From Roseibium algicola (GTDB lineage Bacteria > Pseudomonadota > Alphaproteobacteria > Rhizobiales > Stappiaceae), in assembly GCF_001999245.1 (NCBI RefSeq), contig NZ_CP019630.1, positions 5,547,001 through 5,611,000 on the forward strand: a stretch of 64,000 bases of DNA. Reading direction: 5' to 3'. The position numbers and the translations under genes are program-made. Of this stretch, positions 51,878-62,892 are shown piece after piece; the stretch's first letter is position 1, and each line of letters begins with the position of its first letter. The notes under the pieces were generated by a model. That model saw only the letters and a program-made list of their open reading frames with translations, was not told the DNA's origin and ran no database searches.

Positions 51878-52636
51878 ATGAGCGCAGCGATCAAGCCGCT
51901 GGTTGCCGGTAACTGGAAAATGAACGGTCTGAAGGCAAGCCAGGCTGAAGTCTACAAGATGATCGCCGGCATCAGTGACGATCTGGCGGATTCGGTCGAT
52001 GCGATGATTTGTGCGCCTGCAACGCTGATCGCAGCAATTGCGGAAAAGGCTGGCAGTGGCGCTCTGTCTGTAGGTGGTCAGGATTGCCATACCGCTGTAT
52101 CTGGTGCTCACACCGGCGATATTTCTGCTGAAATGCTTGCAGATGCCGGCGCAAAGGCCGTCATCGTCGGTCATTCCGAACGCCGGACGGATCACGCTGA
52201 AAGCGATGTTGATGTCAATGAAAAGGCTCGGGCAGCCTGGAGAGCCGGTCTTGTGGCGATTGTGTGTGTCGGCGAGACAGAAGCCGAGCGCAAGGCAGGC
52301 CAGGCACTTGCTATTGTCGACCGCCAATTGAACGGATCGGTTCCGGATGGGGCGACTGCCGAAAACTGCGTGATTGCCTACGAGCCGGTCTGGGCGATCG
52401 GTACAGGTCTGACACCCACCGCAGGTGATGTTGAGGAAATGCACAAGGCAATGCGGGACAATCTTTCCGCAAGGTTCGGCGGGGAAGGAGCTTCCATGCG
52501 CCTTCTTTACGGCGGGTCTGTGAAACCGGGCAATGCGCGTGAACTGATGTCTGTTGCCAATGTCGACGGCGCCCTTGTTGGCGGCGCCAGTCTCAAGGCT
52601 GAAGATTTCCTCGGCATACTTGCTGCTTATTCCTGA
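51878..52636 (+). CDS. tpiA: Triosephosphate isomerase TpiA
   Basis: TpiA interconverts dihydroxyacetone phosphate and glyceraldehyde 3-phosphate. The 252-residue product keeps the active-site residues Lys14 (GNWKMNG), His99 (VIVGHSERR) and Glu169 ([11 protein letters not shown]), and the phosphate loop [21 protein letters not shown] sets the ATG at 51878; an open frame upstream to 51785 has no homologous extension. The gene runs divergently from ppiD. Confidence 0.97.
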   Translation: MSAAIKPLVAGNWKMNGLKASQAEVYKMIAGISDDLADSVDAMICAPATLIAAIAEKAGSGALSVGGQDCHTAVSGAHTGDISAEMLADAGAKAVIVGHSERRTDHAESDVDVNEKARAAWRAGLVAIVCVGETEAERKAGQALAIVDRQLNGSVPDGATAENCVIAYEPVWAIGTGLTPTAGDVEEMHKAMRDNLSARFGGEGASMRLLYGGSVKPGNARELMSVANVDGALVGGASLKAEDFLGILAAYS

Positions 52637-52761
52637 AGACACCGAATATATTGTGCCCGGCCTTGAAGCTTCTGTGTCGAAGGCGCAATTGAAGGGTGGA
52701 AAGCTGGCGGCGTCTGGTGTAGAAGGCCGCCAATCTTGAATTCAATGAAGAATGGCGTTCG

Positions 52762-53145
52762 ATGGAAACCGTAGTCATCGTAATCCACTTGATGGTCGTC
52801 CTGGCCCTGGTGCTTGTTGTCCTCCTGCAGCGTTCCGAAGGCGGCGCGCTTGGCATTGGCGGCGGAGGCGGTGGTCTGATGTCCAGTCGTGGGACTGCGA
52901 ATATCCTGACGCGTGCAACTGCCGTTCTGGCGGTCGCTTTCTTCGCTACTTCGCTGACGCTCAGCCTTATTGCAAAGAATCAGGACCGGCCCGGTTCGAT
53001 TCTTGATGCTGTTCCGGCAGCAACCCAGGAAGCGCCTGCCACGACGGACGGCACGACCGAAGGCGGTTCAGGCGGTGTTCTCGATTCGTTGAAACAGCTG
53101 AACCAACAGCAACCTTCCGGACCTCAGGTCCCGGCCGCCCAGTAA
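52762..53145 (+). CDS. secG: Protein translocase subunit SecG
   Basis: SecG is the small accessory subunit of the SecYEG translocon. The 127-residue product has two membrane segments (about residues 3-22 and 52-70) around the conserved loop VLLQRSEGGALGIGGGGGG. A Pro/Thr/Gln-rich C-terminal tail follows, typical of alphaproteobacterial SecG. It lies 125 nt after tpiA, and the order tpiA-secG-pyrG is standard. An intrinsic terminator follows. Confidence 0.94.
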   Translation: METVVIVIHLMVVLALVLVVLLQRSEGGALGIGGGGGGLMSSRGTANILTRATAVLAVAFFATSLTLSLIAKNQDRPGSILDAVPAATQEAPATTDGTTEGGSGGVLDSLKQLNQQQPSGPQVPAAQ

Positions 53146-53183
53146 GGCGGCCGAACGGGTCTTCTGGCCCATTCACCCGACAT

Positions 53184-53215
53184 ATGCCCTGCGGCTTAAC
53201 TCGCAGGGCATTTTT
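53184..53215 (+). terminator. Intrinsic terminator after secG
   Basis: A 10-bp perfect stem (ATGCCCTGCG with CGCAGGGCAT) with an 8-nt loop runs into a short T tract (TTTTT). It separates secG from pyrG. Confidence 0.85.
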
Positions 53216-53224
53216 ATGTGTTGA

Positions 53225-54907
<1,683 letters not shown>

Positions 54908-54935
54908 TCGGCCAAGGCGGGAAGGGGACAAGATA

Positions 54936-55763
54936 ATGGTGCGCGGGCTCGATCACGTCGTTGTAGCGGTGAGGGATCTGGAGGCCGCGGGCCAGGTGTG
55001 GGCGGACCTTGGTTTCACGGTTACTCCTGAAAATCGCCATTCCTGGGGAACGGCCAACCGTTTGGTTCAGCTCGACGGTTTTTTCGTCGAGCTGTTGAGC
55101 GTTGCCGATCGGGATCTCATTTTCGAGGCTTCTGAAGAGGTTTTCTCGTTCGGGGCTTTCAACCGAGATTTTCTGTCCCGGCACGAAGGGGCCAGCATGC
55201 TGGTGCTGGACAGTTCCGATCCTGCGAAGGACAGGGACGATTTCAGCAAGGCAGGACTGAAACTCTACGAGCCGTTTTCCTTCGAGCGCACCGCCAATCT
55301 GGCGGATGGCGGCAAGGTGCAAGTTGCCTTCGACCTGACATTTGTCAGTGATGCACTTGCACAGGAGATCGGCTATTTCACCTGCAGGAATCGATTTCCC
55401 GAAAATTTCTGGAAAGAAGCCTTTCAGGATCATGCCAACGGCGCGTCAACGATAAAGACAGTCTATCTCGTTGCCGGCGATCCCTCGGATCATCACGAGT
55501 TTCTGGGTGGGTTCACGGGCCAACGCGAAATGCGCGCCACCAGTCTGGGTCTGGAGCTCAAGACTGCTCGTGGAACAATCTCCGTGTTAACGCCATCTGC
55601 GTATGCGTCACTGGTCGGCACTGATGCAGCTGCGCAAATTACCGGCTCCCTGCCGCAGATTGTTGCTCTGGAAATCGGCTGCAAAGGCTTGGATGAGCGC
55701 AAGATAGTGCCGGCAGGCCAGCTCAACGGGCTCACGCTGATCCTGTCGCCAGTTGTTTCGTAA
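54936..55763 (+). CDS. Glyoxalase-like (VOC) domain protein
   Basis: The 275-residue product is a VOC-superfamily protein of the glyoxalase-like type. It opens with GLDHVVVAVRDLEAAGQVWA, with the metal-type His in DHVVVAV, then LGFTVTPENRHSWGTANRLV and FVELLSVADRD. A second related half covers about residues 135-270. The substrate is unknown. It lies 28 nt after pyrG with GGGAAGGGG before the ATG, so it may be co-transcribed. In many relatives other genes follow pyrG, so this placement is lineage-specific. Confidence 0.85.
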   Translation: MVRGLDHVVVAVRDLEAAGQVWADLGFTVTPENRHSWGTANRLVQLDGFFVELLSVADRDLIFEASEEVFSFGAFNRDFLSRHEGASMLVLDSSDPAKDRDDFSKAGLKLYEPFSFERTANLADGGKVQVAFDLTFVSDALAQEIGYFTCRNRFPENFWKEAFQDHANGASTIKTVYLVAGDPSDHHEFLGGFTGQREMRATSLGLELKTARGTISVLTPSAYASLVGTDAAAQITGSLPQIVALEIGCKGLDERKIVPAGQLNGLTLILSPVVS

Positions 55764-55979
55764 ATGAAATTCATTCTTTGTGAGAAGGCTTAGCCGGGAG
55801 ACGTGTTCCTCCCACGGCTCTCTGGCTGGATTTGCTGCACTTTATCGCATTCAGAAAATTTGCCGACGCACAAACCATTATGTGTGTTTCGTGATTGTCG
55901 TGTCGGGCAATGTATACGTGACTTTGAAAACGTTAAGGAATTTTTCCCGCCAAGACCACACGGCAAGGGCACTATTCAC

Positions 55980-56007
55980 TTGTTGAATCAACCAGTCCTT
56001 TTATAGT
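55980..56007 (+). promoter_or_regulatory. Candidate promoter with overlapping inverted repeat before the efflux operon
   Basis: TTGTTG (55980-55985) and TATAGT (56002-56007) are 16 nt apart, a plausible -35/-10 pair about 50 nt before the adaptor start. GTTGA-A-TCAAC overlaps the -35 box and could be an operator. No regulator gene is adjacent. The rest of the 295-nt gap from 55764 shows only an imperfect hairpin near 55791-55817 and no gene. Confidence 0.4.
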
Positions 56008-56058
56008 GAACCCCAAATTATGCGCCTTGACCTGATGGTCGGACTGCGGAGTTCCCGA

Positions 56059-57219
56059 ATGACTTTTTTGCCTTTTGCCTCTTTCCCTCGCAATTTTGCA
56101 CTCGTTGCTGCAACCTCGGCTCTGTTGGCCGCGTGCTCTGACGACTCGCAAAAGGCCGCTCCGGCAGCGCCGCCACCATCGGTGACCGTTGCGAAGATTG
56201 CGTCCCAGGATATTCGCCAAAGCGCACGTTTTGTCGGGCAGGTCGCTGCAATCGACCAGGTCGATCTCATGGCTCGCGTCAAAGGTTTCCTGGAAGAGAA
56301 AGCTGTGCCGGATGGCTCCGTCGTCAAGAAAAACGACCTGTTGTTCACGATTGAAAAAGCGCAGTATCAGGCCGCACTGACAAAGGCCAAGGCGGATCTT
56401 GCAAGCGCAAAGGCAGACGCTGCACTGAAGGCTGCTGACGAGAAGCGTGACAGGGACCTCCGAGACAAGGGGCATCTCTCCGAGGCTGCTTACGAAGCGA
56501 CCTTGGCGCAAAAGCAACAGGCGGAAGCCTCTGTGGAGGCAGCGCAATCGTCTCTGCAGGAGGCGGAACTCAACCTCAGCTACACCGACATTTCGGCACC
56601 TTTCGACGGCCAGCTCGGCAAGACCACCTACAGCGTTGGCGAGGTCGTCGGACCCACGACGAATTCACTGGCCAGCTTGATCAGCCTTGCTCCTGTCTAC
56701 GTCAATTTTTCCGTCAGCGAGGCGCAGTATCTCAACGCGGTCAAGACACACGGGATAAACCCTGCCGATATCCAGCCGGATGAGTCTCCAGACCTGAAAC
56801 TGGTTCTGCCAAACGGGCAGGACTATAATGAAAAGGGCAAAATCGTCTTCATCGACAATCAGGTCGATACGGCGACAGGCACCATCTCCTTCCGCGGACA
56901 ATTCGACAACAAGGACATCCGCCTGATTTCCGGAACCTATGTGACGGTGGTTCTCGAAGCGCCGAAAACGGAAACGGCGCTGGTTGTGCCGCAGGCTGCC
57001 ATTCAAAGGGACCAGGAAGGTGCGTTTGCACTGGCAATCACGTCGGACAAGAAGGTCGAACAGCGCTATGTGACTCTGGGTCAGCAGGAAGGCACGGATT
57101 TCGTCGTCTCAAAAGGCCTGAAGGAAGGTGACGAGGTCATCATCGAAGGGTTGCAGAAAGTGCGCCCCGGCGTTGTGGTGAACCCGGTACTTGCTTCCAA
57201 GCCGGCGGAGAAAAGCTAA
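56059..57219 (+). CDS. RND efflux periplasmic adaptor lipoprotein (AcrA/MexA type)
   Basis: Adaptor proteins link an inner-membrane RND pump to an outer-membrane channel. The 386-residue product has a lipoprotein signal with Cys26 (SALLAAC). The lipoyl/hairpin/barrel order follows: GQVAAIDQVDLMARVKGFLE, then a coiled-coil hairpin (about residues 95-170) and LSYTDISAPFDGQLGKTTYS. VNFSVSEAQYLNAV and the closing VPQAAIQRDQEGAFAL complete the family picture. GGAG lies before the ATG at 56059; an upstream ATG at 56020 would spoil the signal. The stop directly abuts the pump gene start. Confidence 0.93.
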   Translation: MTFLPFASFPRNFALVAATSALLAACSDDSQKAAPAAPPPSVTVAKIASQDIRQSARFVGQVAAIDQVDLMARVKGFLEEKAVPDGSVVKKNDLLFTIEKAQYQAALTKAKADLASAKADAALKAADEKRDRDLRDKGHLSEAAYEATLAQKQQAEASVEAAQSSLQEAELNLSYTDISAPFDGQLGKTTYSVGEVVGPTTNSLASLISLAPVYVNFSVSEAQYLNAVKTHGINPADIQPDESPDLKLVLPNGQDYNEKGKIVFIDNQVDTATGTISFRGQFDNKDIRLISGTYVTVVLEAPKTETALVVPQAAIQRDQEGAFALAITSDKKVEQRYVTLGQQEGTDFVVSKGLKEGDEVIIEGLQKVRPGVVVNPVLASKPAEKS

Positions 57220-60200
57220 ATGTTTTCACGCTTTTTTATCTACCGGCCGAAATTCGCGCTGGTCATTTCCATTGTTATCACTATTGCCGGTGTGCTTGGG
57301 TATCTGTCGCTTCCGGTTGAACAGTTTCCGAATATCACCCCGCCGGTCGTAAACGTTACGGCGACCTATACCGGCGCCAATGCCGAAGTGCTGGAAGAAA
57401 CTGTTGCCGCCCCAATCGAAGGGCAGGTCAACGGCGTCGATGACATGATCTACATGCAGTCGACCAGTAACGACAGCGGCAACTATTCGCTCAACGTTAC
57501 CTTCGCTGTCGGAACAGACCCGGACATTGCCACGGTCAACACGCAGAACCGGGTCAGTCAGGCCAACAGCCAGCTGCCAAGCGATGTGACCAATAACGGT
57601 GTGACAGTGCAAAAAGCCAGCACGAACATGTTGCTGGTCATTACACTGTTTTCGCCGAACGGCAGTTACGATCCGGTCTTCCTGTCAAACTATGCCTCGA
57701 TCAACCTGAAGGATGCACTTGCCCGTGTGCCTGGGGTTGGTCTGGCAGACGTCATGACCGACTTTTCCTACGGCATGCGTATCTGGCTTGATCCGGACAG
57801 GTTGACCAGCCTGGGCATGACACCGACGGATTTCATCACCGCCGTACGTGACCAGAACATTCAGGTGGCTGCCGGTCAGATCGGCGCACCTCCGGTTCCG
57901 GATGGACAGCAGTTCCAGTACACGATCAAGGCAAAGGGCCGTCTGGCCTCACCGGAAGAATTTGAGCAGATCGTTCTGCGAACTGGTGCAGACGGCGCAG
58001 TCGTAACGATTGGCGATGTTGCCCGCGTCGAACTCGGCGCGCAGGTTTACAACGCCTCCGGCGAATACAATGGCAAGCCTTCCACGGTTCTGGCAATCTA
58101 TCAGGCACCAGGTGCAAACGCGCTTCAGGTATCGGAAAACGTGCTGGCTCGCCTGGATGAACTGGCCAAGAATTTTCCGCCGGACATGCAGTACGGCGTT
58201 CCCTTCAACACTACGGATTTCGTTCAGGCTTCTCTCAACGACGTCATCACCACGCTTTTCCTGACCTTCCTTCTGGTGGTCTCGGTGGTGTTCATCTTCC
58301 TCGGGAACTGGCGAGCGACAATCATTCCAACTGTTGCCATTCCAGTGTCGCTTATCGGCACGTTTGCCGTGCTGCTGGCACTTGGCATGACGCTCAACAC
58401 GATTTCGCTGTTCGCACTGGTGCTGGCCATTGGTATCGTTGTGGATGATGCCATCGTCGTCGTGGAAAACGTGGAACGCATCATTGCCGATGAAGGCTTG
58501 TCGCCGAAAGAAGCCACGACGAAAGCGATGGAACAGATCACCAGTCCGGTGATTGCCACGACGCTGGTGCTGCTGGCGGTTTTCGTTCCGACAATCTTCA
58601 TGCCAGGCATTACCGGCCGTCTCTATTCCCAGTTCGCTGTCACCATCTCGGTCTCTGTGTTGATTTCCTCAATCAACGCGCTGACGCTGTCTCCGGCTCT
58701 CTGTGGTCTGATCCTGAAAGCCCGTTCTGGCCCGCCGCGCGGCATCATGGGGCTGTTCGACCGTGGCATCACATCGGTACGCAACGGATATACCGGTATT
58801 ATTCGCCGCCTTGTTCGCTTCGCCGTGATAGGGCTTGCCGTTGTTGCCGGGGCGGTCGCCTTGATCGTGACACTCGGCGGATCACTGCCTCAGGGCTTTC
58901 TGCCTTCGGAAGACCAGGGCTACCTGATGGTCGACGTTCAGCTTCCCGATGGAGCGTCGTTGCAACGGACGGAGAACGTGACCAAGCAGGTGGTTGACCT
59001 GACCTCCAAAACGCCGGGTGTGGAAGACGTCGTCATTGTCAACGGCTACTCAATCCTCAACGGCGCAACGTCCTCGAATGCGGCGCTGGTGATTGCGACC
59101 ATGAAGAACTGGGAAGACCGTCAGGCTCCCGACCTTCGTATTGATGCGATCCTTGCAAAGTTCTGGGCGGAATTTTCGACTATTCCCGGTGCGAATATCA
59201 TTGCCTTCAACCCCCCGCCGATTCCGGGCCTTGGCACGACCGGCGGTGTTCAGGTGATGCTGCAACAAACCGGTGGAGGTTCGCCGCAGGATTTGTCATC
59301 GGCACTTGGCTCGATGATTTATTCTGCCAACCAGAGTGCCGAAGTTGGGCGCGCCTACTCGACTTTCCGGGCCAATGTGCCTCAGGTCTTTATCGATCTT
59401 GATCGTGAAAAGGCCAAAACGCTCGGCATCAATGTGTCGGATGTGTTCACGACACTGCAGGCTTATCTGGGCTCGTACTATATCAACGACTTCAACATCT
59501 TCGGCCGGGTCTACAAGGTGATGATCCAGGCGGAAGGCAAGTTCCGCGATCGGGTGGAGGATATCGGTGCACTTTATGTGCGGTCGAGCGACGGCACCAT
59601 GGTGCCCATGCGCAGCATTCTGACGACACAGAATGTCCTCGGTCCGCAGATTCTGACCCGCTACAACATGTTCCGTGCTGCTGCCGTGATGGCTGATCCG
59701 GCACCTGGAGCCTCAACAGGTGTGGTCATCAACGAAGTCAATGCCGCGGGGGCTGAAGCCCTTCCGGATGGGTATTCTCTCGAGTGGACAGGTACAGCGC
59801 TGCAGCAGCTCGGATCGGGGCAGATCGTTCTTTTCATCCTGCTTTTGTCAATCTTGTTCACGTATCTCTTCCTTGTCGCTCAGTATGAGAGCTGGACGAT
59901 GCCGATTGCGATTTTGATGTCGGTGTCCTTTGCAATCCTCGGGGCGCTTGTTGCGGTCTTTGCGACTGGGGGGGATGTCAACCTCTACACACAGATCGGC
60001 ATGATCATGCTTGTCGGGATGGGCGCCAAGAATGCCATCCTCATCGTGGAGTTTGCGATGGAGCAGAGGGCCGATGGCAAGTCGATCAAGGATGCAGCAG
60101 TAGAAGCGGCTCATCTTCGGTTCAGGGCGGTCATGATGACGGCCTTGTCGTTCTTGCTGGGTGTCGTGCCATTGATGACCGCATCAAGTGCTGGTGCGGC

Positions 60201-60375
60201 CAGTCAGAAGGCCATTGGCTTCGCGGTGTTCGGTGGCATGCTGTTTGCGACCTGCATCGGCATTCTCATGATCCCGATTCTTTATGTGAACATGCAGACC
60301 ATGCGTGAAACCGTCAAAAGCTGGTTTGGCGGAAAAGGAAAAACCCAGACGGAACAGGAGCCTGTTGCGTCCTGA
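57220..60375 (+). CDS. RND multidrug efflux transporter (HAE1/AcrB type)
   Basis: This is a proton-driven inner-membrane exporter of hydrophobic or amphiphilic compounds. The 1051-residue product has the N-terminus MFSRFFIYRPKFALVISIVI, PVEQFPNITPPVVNVTATY and about 12 membrane helices. Two large periplasmic loops are present, with the proton-relay Asp pair in GIVVDDAIVVVENVER and the late motif GMGAKNAILIVEFAMEQRAD. It is complete. The start follows the adaptor stop with no gap. No outer-membrane TolC gene is in the window, so the pump must borrow one. Confidence 0.96.
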   Translation: MFSRFFIYRPKFALVISIVITIAGVLGYLSLPVEQFPNITPPVVNVTATYTGANAEVLEETVAAPIEGQVNGVDDMIYMQSTSNDSGNYSLNVTFAVGTDPDIATVNTQNRVSQANSQLPSDVTNNGVTVQKASTNMLLVITLFSPNGSYDPVFLSNYASINLKDALARVPGVGLADVMTDFSYGMRIWLDPDRLTSLGMTPTDFITAVRDQNIQVAAGQIGAPPVPDGQQFQYTIKAKGRLASPEEFEQIVLRTGADGAVVTIGDVARVELGAQVYNASGEYNGKPSTVLAIYQAPGANALQVSENVLARLDELAKNFPPDMQYGVPFNTTDFVQASLNDVITTLFLTFLLVVSVVFIFLGNWRATIIPTVAIPVSLIGTFAVLLALGMTLNTISLFALVLAIGIVVDDAIVVVENVERIIADEGLSPKEATTKAMEQITSPVIATTLVLLAVFVPTIFMPGITGRLYSQFAVTISVSVLISSINALTLSPALCGLILKARSGPPRGIMGLFDRGITSVRNGYTGIIRRLVRFAVIGLAVVAGAVALIVTLGGSLPQGFLPSEDQGYLMVDVQLPDGASLQRTENVTKQVVDLTSKTPGVEDVVIVNGYSILNGATSSNAALVIATMKNWEDRQAPDLRIDAILAKFWAEFSTIPGANIIAFNPPPIPGLGTTGGVQVMLQQTGGGSPQDLSSALGSMIYSANQSAEVGRAYSTFRANVPQVFIDLDREKAKTLGINVSDVFTTLQAYLGSYYINDFNIFGRVYKVMIQAEGKFRDRVEDIGALYVRSSDGTMVPMRSILTTQNVLGPQILTRYNMFRAAAVMADPAPGASTGVVINEVNAAGAEALPDGYSLEWTGTALQQLGSGQIVLFILLLSILFTYLFLVAQYESWTMPIAILMSVSFAILGALVAVFATGGDVNLYTQIGMIMLVGMGAKNAILIVEFAMEQRADGKSIKDAAVEAAHLRFRAVMMTALSFLLGVVPLMTASSAGAASQKAIGFAVFGGMLFATCIGILMIPILYVNMQTMRETVKSWFGGKGKTQTEQEPVAS

Positions 60376-60439
60376 CGTGAGAAAATTTTCAATACGCAAA
60401 CGATTTTGCGTTGTTTGAATCTTACTTAAGGTTAGTTTG

Positions 60440-60476
60440 GCCGGGCGATCCAGATGGGTTGTCCGGCTTTGCTTTT
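60440..60476 (+). terminator. Possible terminator after the efflux operon
   Basis: A 9-bp stem with two G-T wobbles (GCCGGGCGA with TTGTCCGGC) and a 10-nt loop is followed by TTTGCTTTT. It lies 65 nt after the pump stop. The wobbles and broken T tract make it weak. Confidence 0.5.
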
Positions 60477-60613
60477 AGGTCAAATGCCAGCAAGTTCTCA
60501 GGTCTCGGGATCGCGAACTTGGATAGTGAAAATACAGATCTCGTCCACCGTGCGACGCGCAAGCGGTGGATACTACAAGCTTAAAATTTTTAAGGCTAAG
60601 GTTTTGGAAATAT

Positions 60614-60689
60614 TGGTGAGCCGACAGGGGTTCGAACCCTGGACCTACTGATTAAAAGTCAGTTGCTCTACCAGCTGAGCTATCGGCTC
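60614..60689 (-). tRNA. tRNA-Lys (anticodon UUU)
   Basis: Read on the minus strand this folds as a complete 76-nt tRNA with encoded CCA. The acceptor stem pairs GAGCCGA with TCGGCTC, the D arm carries AGCTCAGCTGGTAGAGC, and the anticodon arm ACTGA-CTTTTAA-TCAGT gives anticodon UUU. The T arm contains GGTTCGAACCC. The discriminator is A. Leader and trailer sequences can pair for about 10 bp beyond the acceptor (TGGT and ACCA, GGAAAT and ATTTCC). Confidence 0.97.
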
Positions 60690-61060
60690 TCACCAATTTC
60701 CGAAGCGGTTCAGTGCGTTGTTGCAGCGGCACCGCGTTGGTGGCGTGTGTTTAGGCCGACCTTGAGGACAATGCAAGAGGCAAAATCGATTTTTTCAACA
60801 GGGTAGGAAAAAACAGCGTTGTTCAGTGGTCACTGTTGAAAACACACAACCAAATTCGGGAAATGGTGAATTCTCGCACATGTTATTAGCAACAACGGTC
60901 CATCGATTGATAGTATTATCAAGTACAGTAGATTTTACTCTTTTTAACTCTAGTTGCTAATTTGCGCTTCTAAGAAAATAACGATCATTCTCCTGCGAAA
61001 ACTGTCAGGTAGCGCAATAAAGCTATGTGAGGTAACGTTATCAGGCACATGAGAGGTTAC
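60690..61060 (+). other. AT-rich intergenic region with nested inverted repeats
   Basis: No gene is supported. The first part (60690-60770) should hold the minus-strand tRNA promoter. The second part is AT-rich and contains a 9-bp inverted repeat, ATTAGCAAC (60885-60893) with GTTGCTAAT (60953-60961). Inside it lies a 6-bp palindrome, TTGATA-GTAT-TATCAA (60907-60922). It lies 100-175 nt upstream of the small gene at 61061 and looks like a control region. Base composition differs from the GC-rich neighbours. Confidence 0.4.
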
Positions 61061-61354
61061 ATGCACACAACGACAATCGACACCCACACGAGCTCCGTCG
61101 AGTTCGATTTCGTGAAAGGGCACATCGCTGCGACGATGACGCTGATTCACGGATTGATCGACCAGGGCTTGATCGACCGGGAACGGCTCGACCTGTTTTT
61201 CGCGTCGTTTATCGGAGACCTACCGCATAGCCGGGAAACGCTCGGCTTGCGTCTCATCCTTGACCAGTGGCGGCAGGGCCTTCGCGACGGTGATGCTGAA
61301 GAAGAGCTAAAGGGGAAGCTCTTTGAGGTAATCCGGGGAGGGCGAAACAACTGA
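61061..61354 (+). CDS. Small uncharacterised protein (97 aa)
   Basis: The product is soluble and helical, of no recognised family: EFDFVKGHIAATMTLIHGLI, then DRERLDLFFASFIGDLPHSR and LRLILDQWRQGLRDGDAEE. GAGAGGTTAC lies before the ATG at 61061; an ATG four codons upstream overlaps that ribosome site and is less likely. It stands alone between the tRNA and a TAXI-protein gene, and codon use looks normal. Its separate, repeat-rich upstream region suggests regulated expression. Confidence 0.7.
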   Translation: MHTTTIDTHTSSVEFDFVKGHIAATMTLIHGLIDQGLIDRERLDLFFASFIGDLPHSRETLGLRLILDQWRQGLRDGDAEEELKGKLFEVIRGGRNN

Positions 61355-61698
61355 CGCTGTCTGGAGTATGGCCGGTCCAAGGGGTTGGGGACCGTGGCAT
61401 ATTCTCGTCCGTAGCATTTGTTCAATCGAAATTTGTTCTGACCAGAAATTTTTTCAAACTGTTTGCGCTATCGGTCCGGTCATGGGCTCGGTAACTTGTG
61501 ATTGAACCGATCGTCCCGAACTGGTGTTCACGCGTCGCCTTTGCTATCCCTTCGACATTGCGTAATCTTGCGGGTGCCTCGGCAGCCAGATCTGCAGGAG
61601 TCGCACTGCAGCGCCCGATTCTGGGTTGTTGCAGACGGTGTGTAGCCGAGTTGTTGAAGGATACCGCCATATTTGTCGGCGGCAGAAGGGCGGAACAT

Positions 61699-62766
61699 TT
61701 GGCAAAGTCTCTGGAGACCCTCGTAGCGACGCAGTGCTTTACGCGCCAGTTGTCCGGTTCCAATACCGCATGCAGCCGTCTTACCGCACTTCTGGGCGCG
61801 GGATTGCTGGTTATGAGCGGTGCAATCGCTGGCGTGCGTGCGGATGAACAGCATTTCATCACGATTGGCACCGGCGGCGTTACCGGCGTCTACTATCCGT
61901 CCGGCGGGGCGACTTGCAAGATCGTCAACATGACACGCGCCGACCACGGCGTTCGTTGCTCAGTCGAAACCACGCTGGGGTCAATTGCCAATATCGAAAA
62001 GATTCGTTCCGGTGAAATCGATTTTGGTTATGTGCAGTCCGACTGGCAGCATCACGCTTTTCTCGGGACCTCTGCCTTTGAAGAGGTCGGGCCGTTTGAC
62101 GAGCTACGCTCCATCTTTTCACTTCATGCCGAAGTCGCAACGATCGTCGTTCGAGACGAATCTTCTTATCGGGTCTTCGATGATTTGAAAGAGGCAAAGA
62201 TAAATATCGGCAGCAAGGGATCGGGGTCCGCTGCTTCCTGGAACGCACTGATCAGCGGCCTTGGCTGGACGCAGAGTGATCAGGAAGATCTAGAAGAGCT
62301 CAAGACATCGGAGCTGTCTGAAGCGCTTTGTTCAGGCAGAATTGATGCCTATTTCGAATTGATAGGCCATCCGGCTGCGTTGATCGAGGAAACTCAGGCT
62401 CGTTGCGATATTCGACTGATTGGTATCGATGGCAAGGCGGTTGACGAGCTTTTGACAGAAGTTCCCTACTACATGCCAGCCGACATCCCTGCGGGCCTTT
62501 ATGGTCTTTCGCAGCCAGTGGATTCCTTCGGCGTTGTCGCGACCTTCGTAACGTCTGCGCGCATGCCGGAACCGATCGTGACAACACTCGTAGAAGCGGT
62601 TTTCGAAAATTTCGACAGCTTCAAGCGTCTGCATCCCGCACTTGGCCGCCTGACCGAAAATGACCTGGTTGCCTACGGCATGCCGGCGCCGCTACATCCT
62701 GGCGCATTGACCTATTTCCAGGAAAAAGGCCTAGTGCCCGCAACCGCACCGGCCAAGGCAAACTGA
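61699..62766 (+). CDS. TAXI-family TRAP transporter solute-binding protein
   Basis: TAXI proteins are periplasmic receptors for TRAP-type uptake systems. The product has a hydrophobic signal (LTALLGAGLLVMSGAIAGV), then FITIGTGGVTGVYYPSGGAT, the family start, and IRSGEIDFGYVQSDW. KINIGSKGSGSAASW and EVPYYMPADIPAGLYG complete the picture. No TRAP permease gene is adjacent. The start is uncertain: the frame is open from a GTG at 61498, but I prefer a TTG at 61699 preceded by AGAAGGG, which gives 355 residues, near the family norm, with a long signal. Confidence 0.85.
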   Translation: MAKSLETLVATQCFTRQLSGSNTACSRLTALLGAGLLVMSGAIAGVRADEQHFITIGTGGVTGVYYPSGGATCKIVNMTRADHGVRCSVETTLGSIANIEKIRSGEIDFGYVQSDWQHHAFLGTSAFEEVGPFDELRSIFSLHAEVATIVVRDESSYRVFDDLKEAKINIGSKGSGSAASWNALISGLGWTQSDQEDLEELKTSELSEALCSGRIDAYFELIGHPAALIEETQARCDIRLIGIDGKAVDELLTEVPYYMPADIPAGLYGLSQPVDSFGVVATFVTSARMPEPIVTTLVEAVFENFDSFKRLHPALGRLTENDLVAYGMPAPLHPGALTYFQEKGLVPATAPAKAN

Positions 62767-62892
62767 CCGGTGTTCACAGCTCTCCAAATGGTGAGCACCT
62801 TGTGTCTTTGGTCAAAGCGGGGAAGCGGCTAATAAGGTCGCTCCGAGCCTCGCCGGATTGCCGGTGGGCTGCCTGAACAACCGGAATGTCGA

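Noticed and set aside
55790..56006. Overlapping open frames on both strands in the gap before the efflux operon
   Set aside because: Both are about 60-67 codons, mutually antisense, rich in Cys/Arg/His, without ribosome sites. The region holds a plausible promoter instead.
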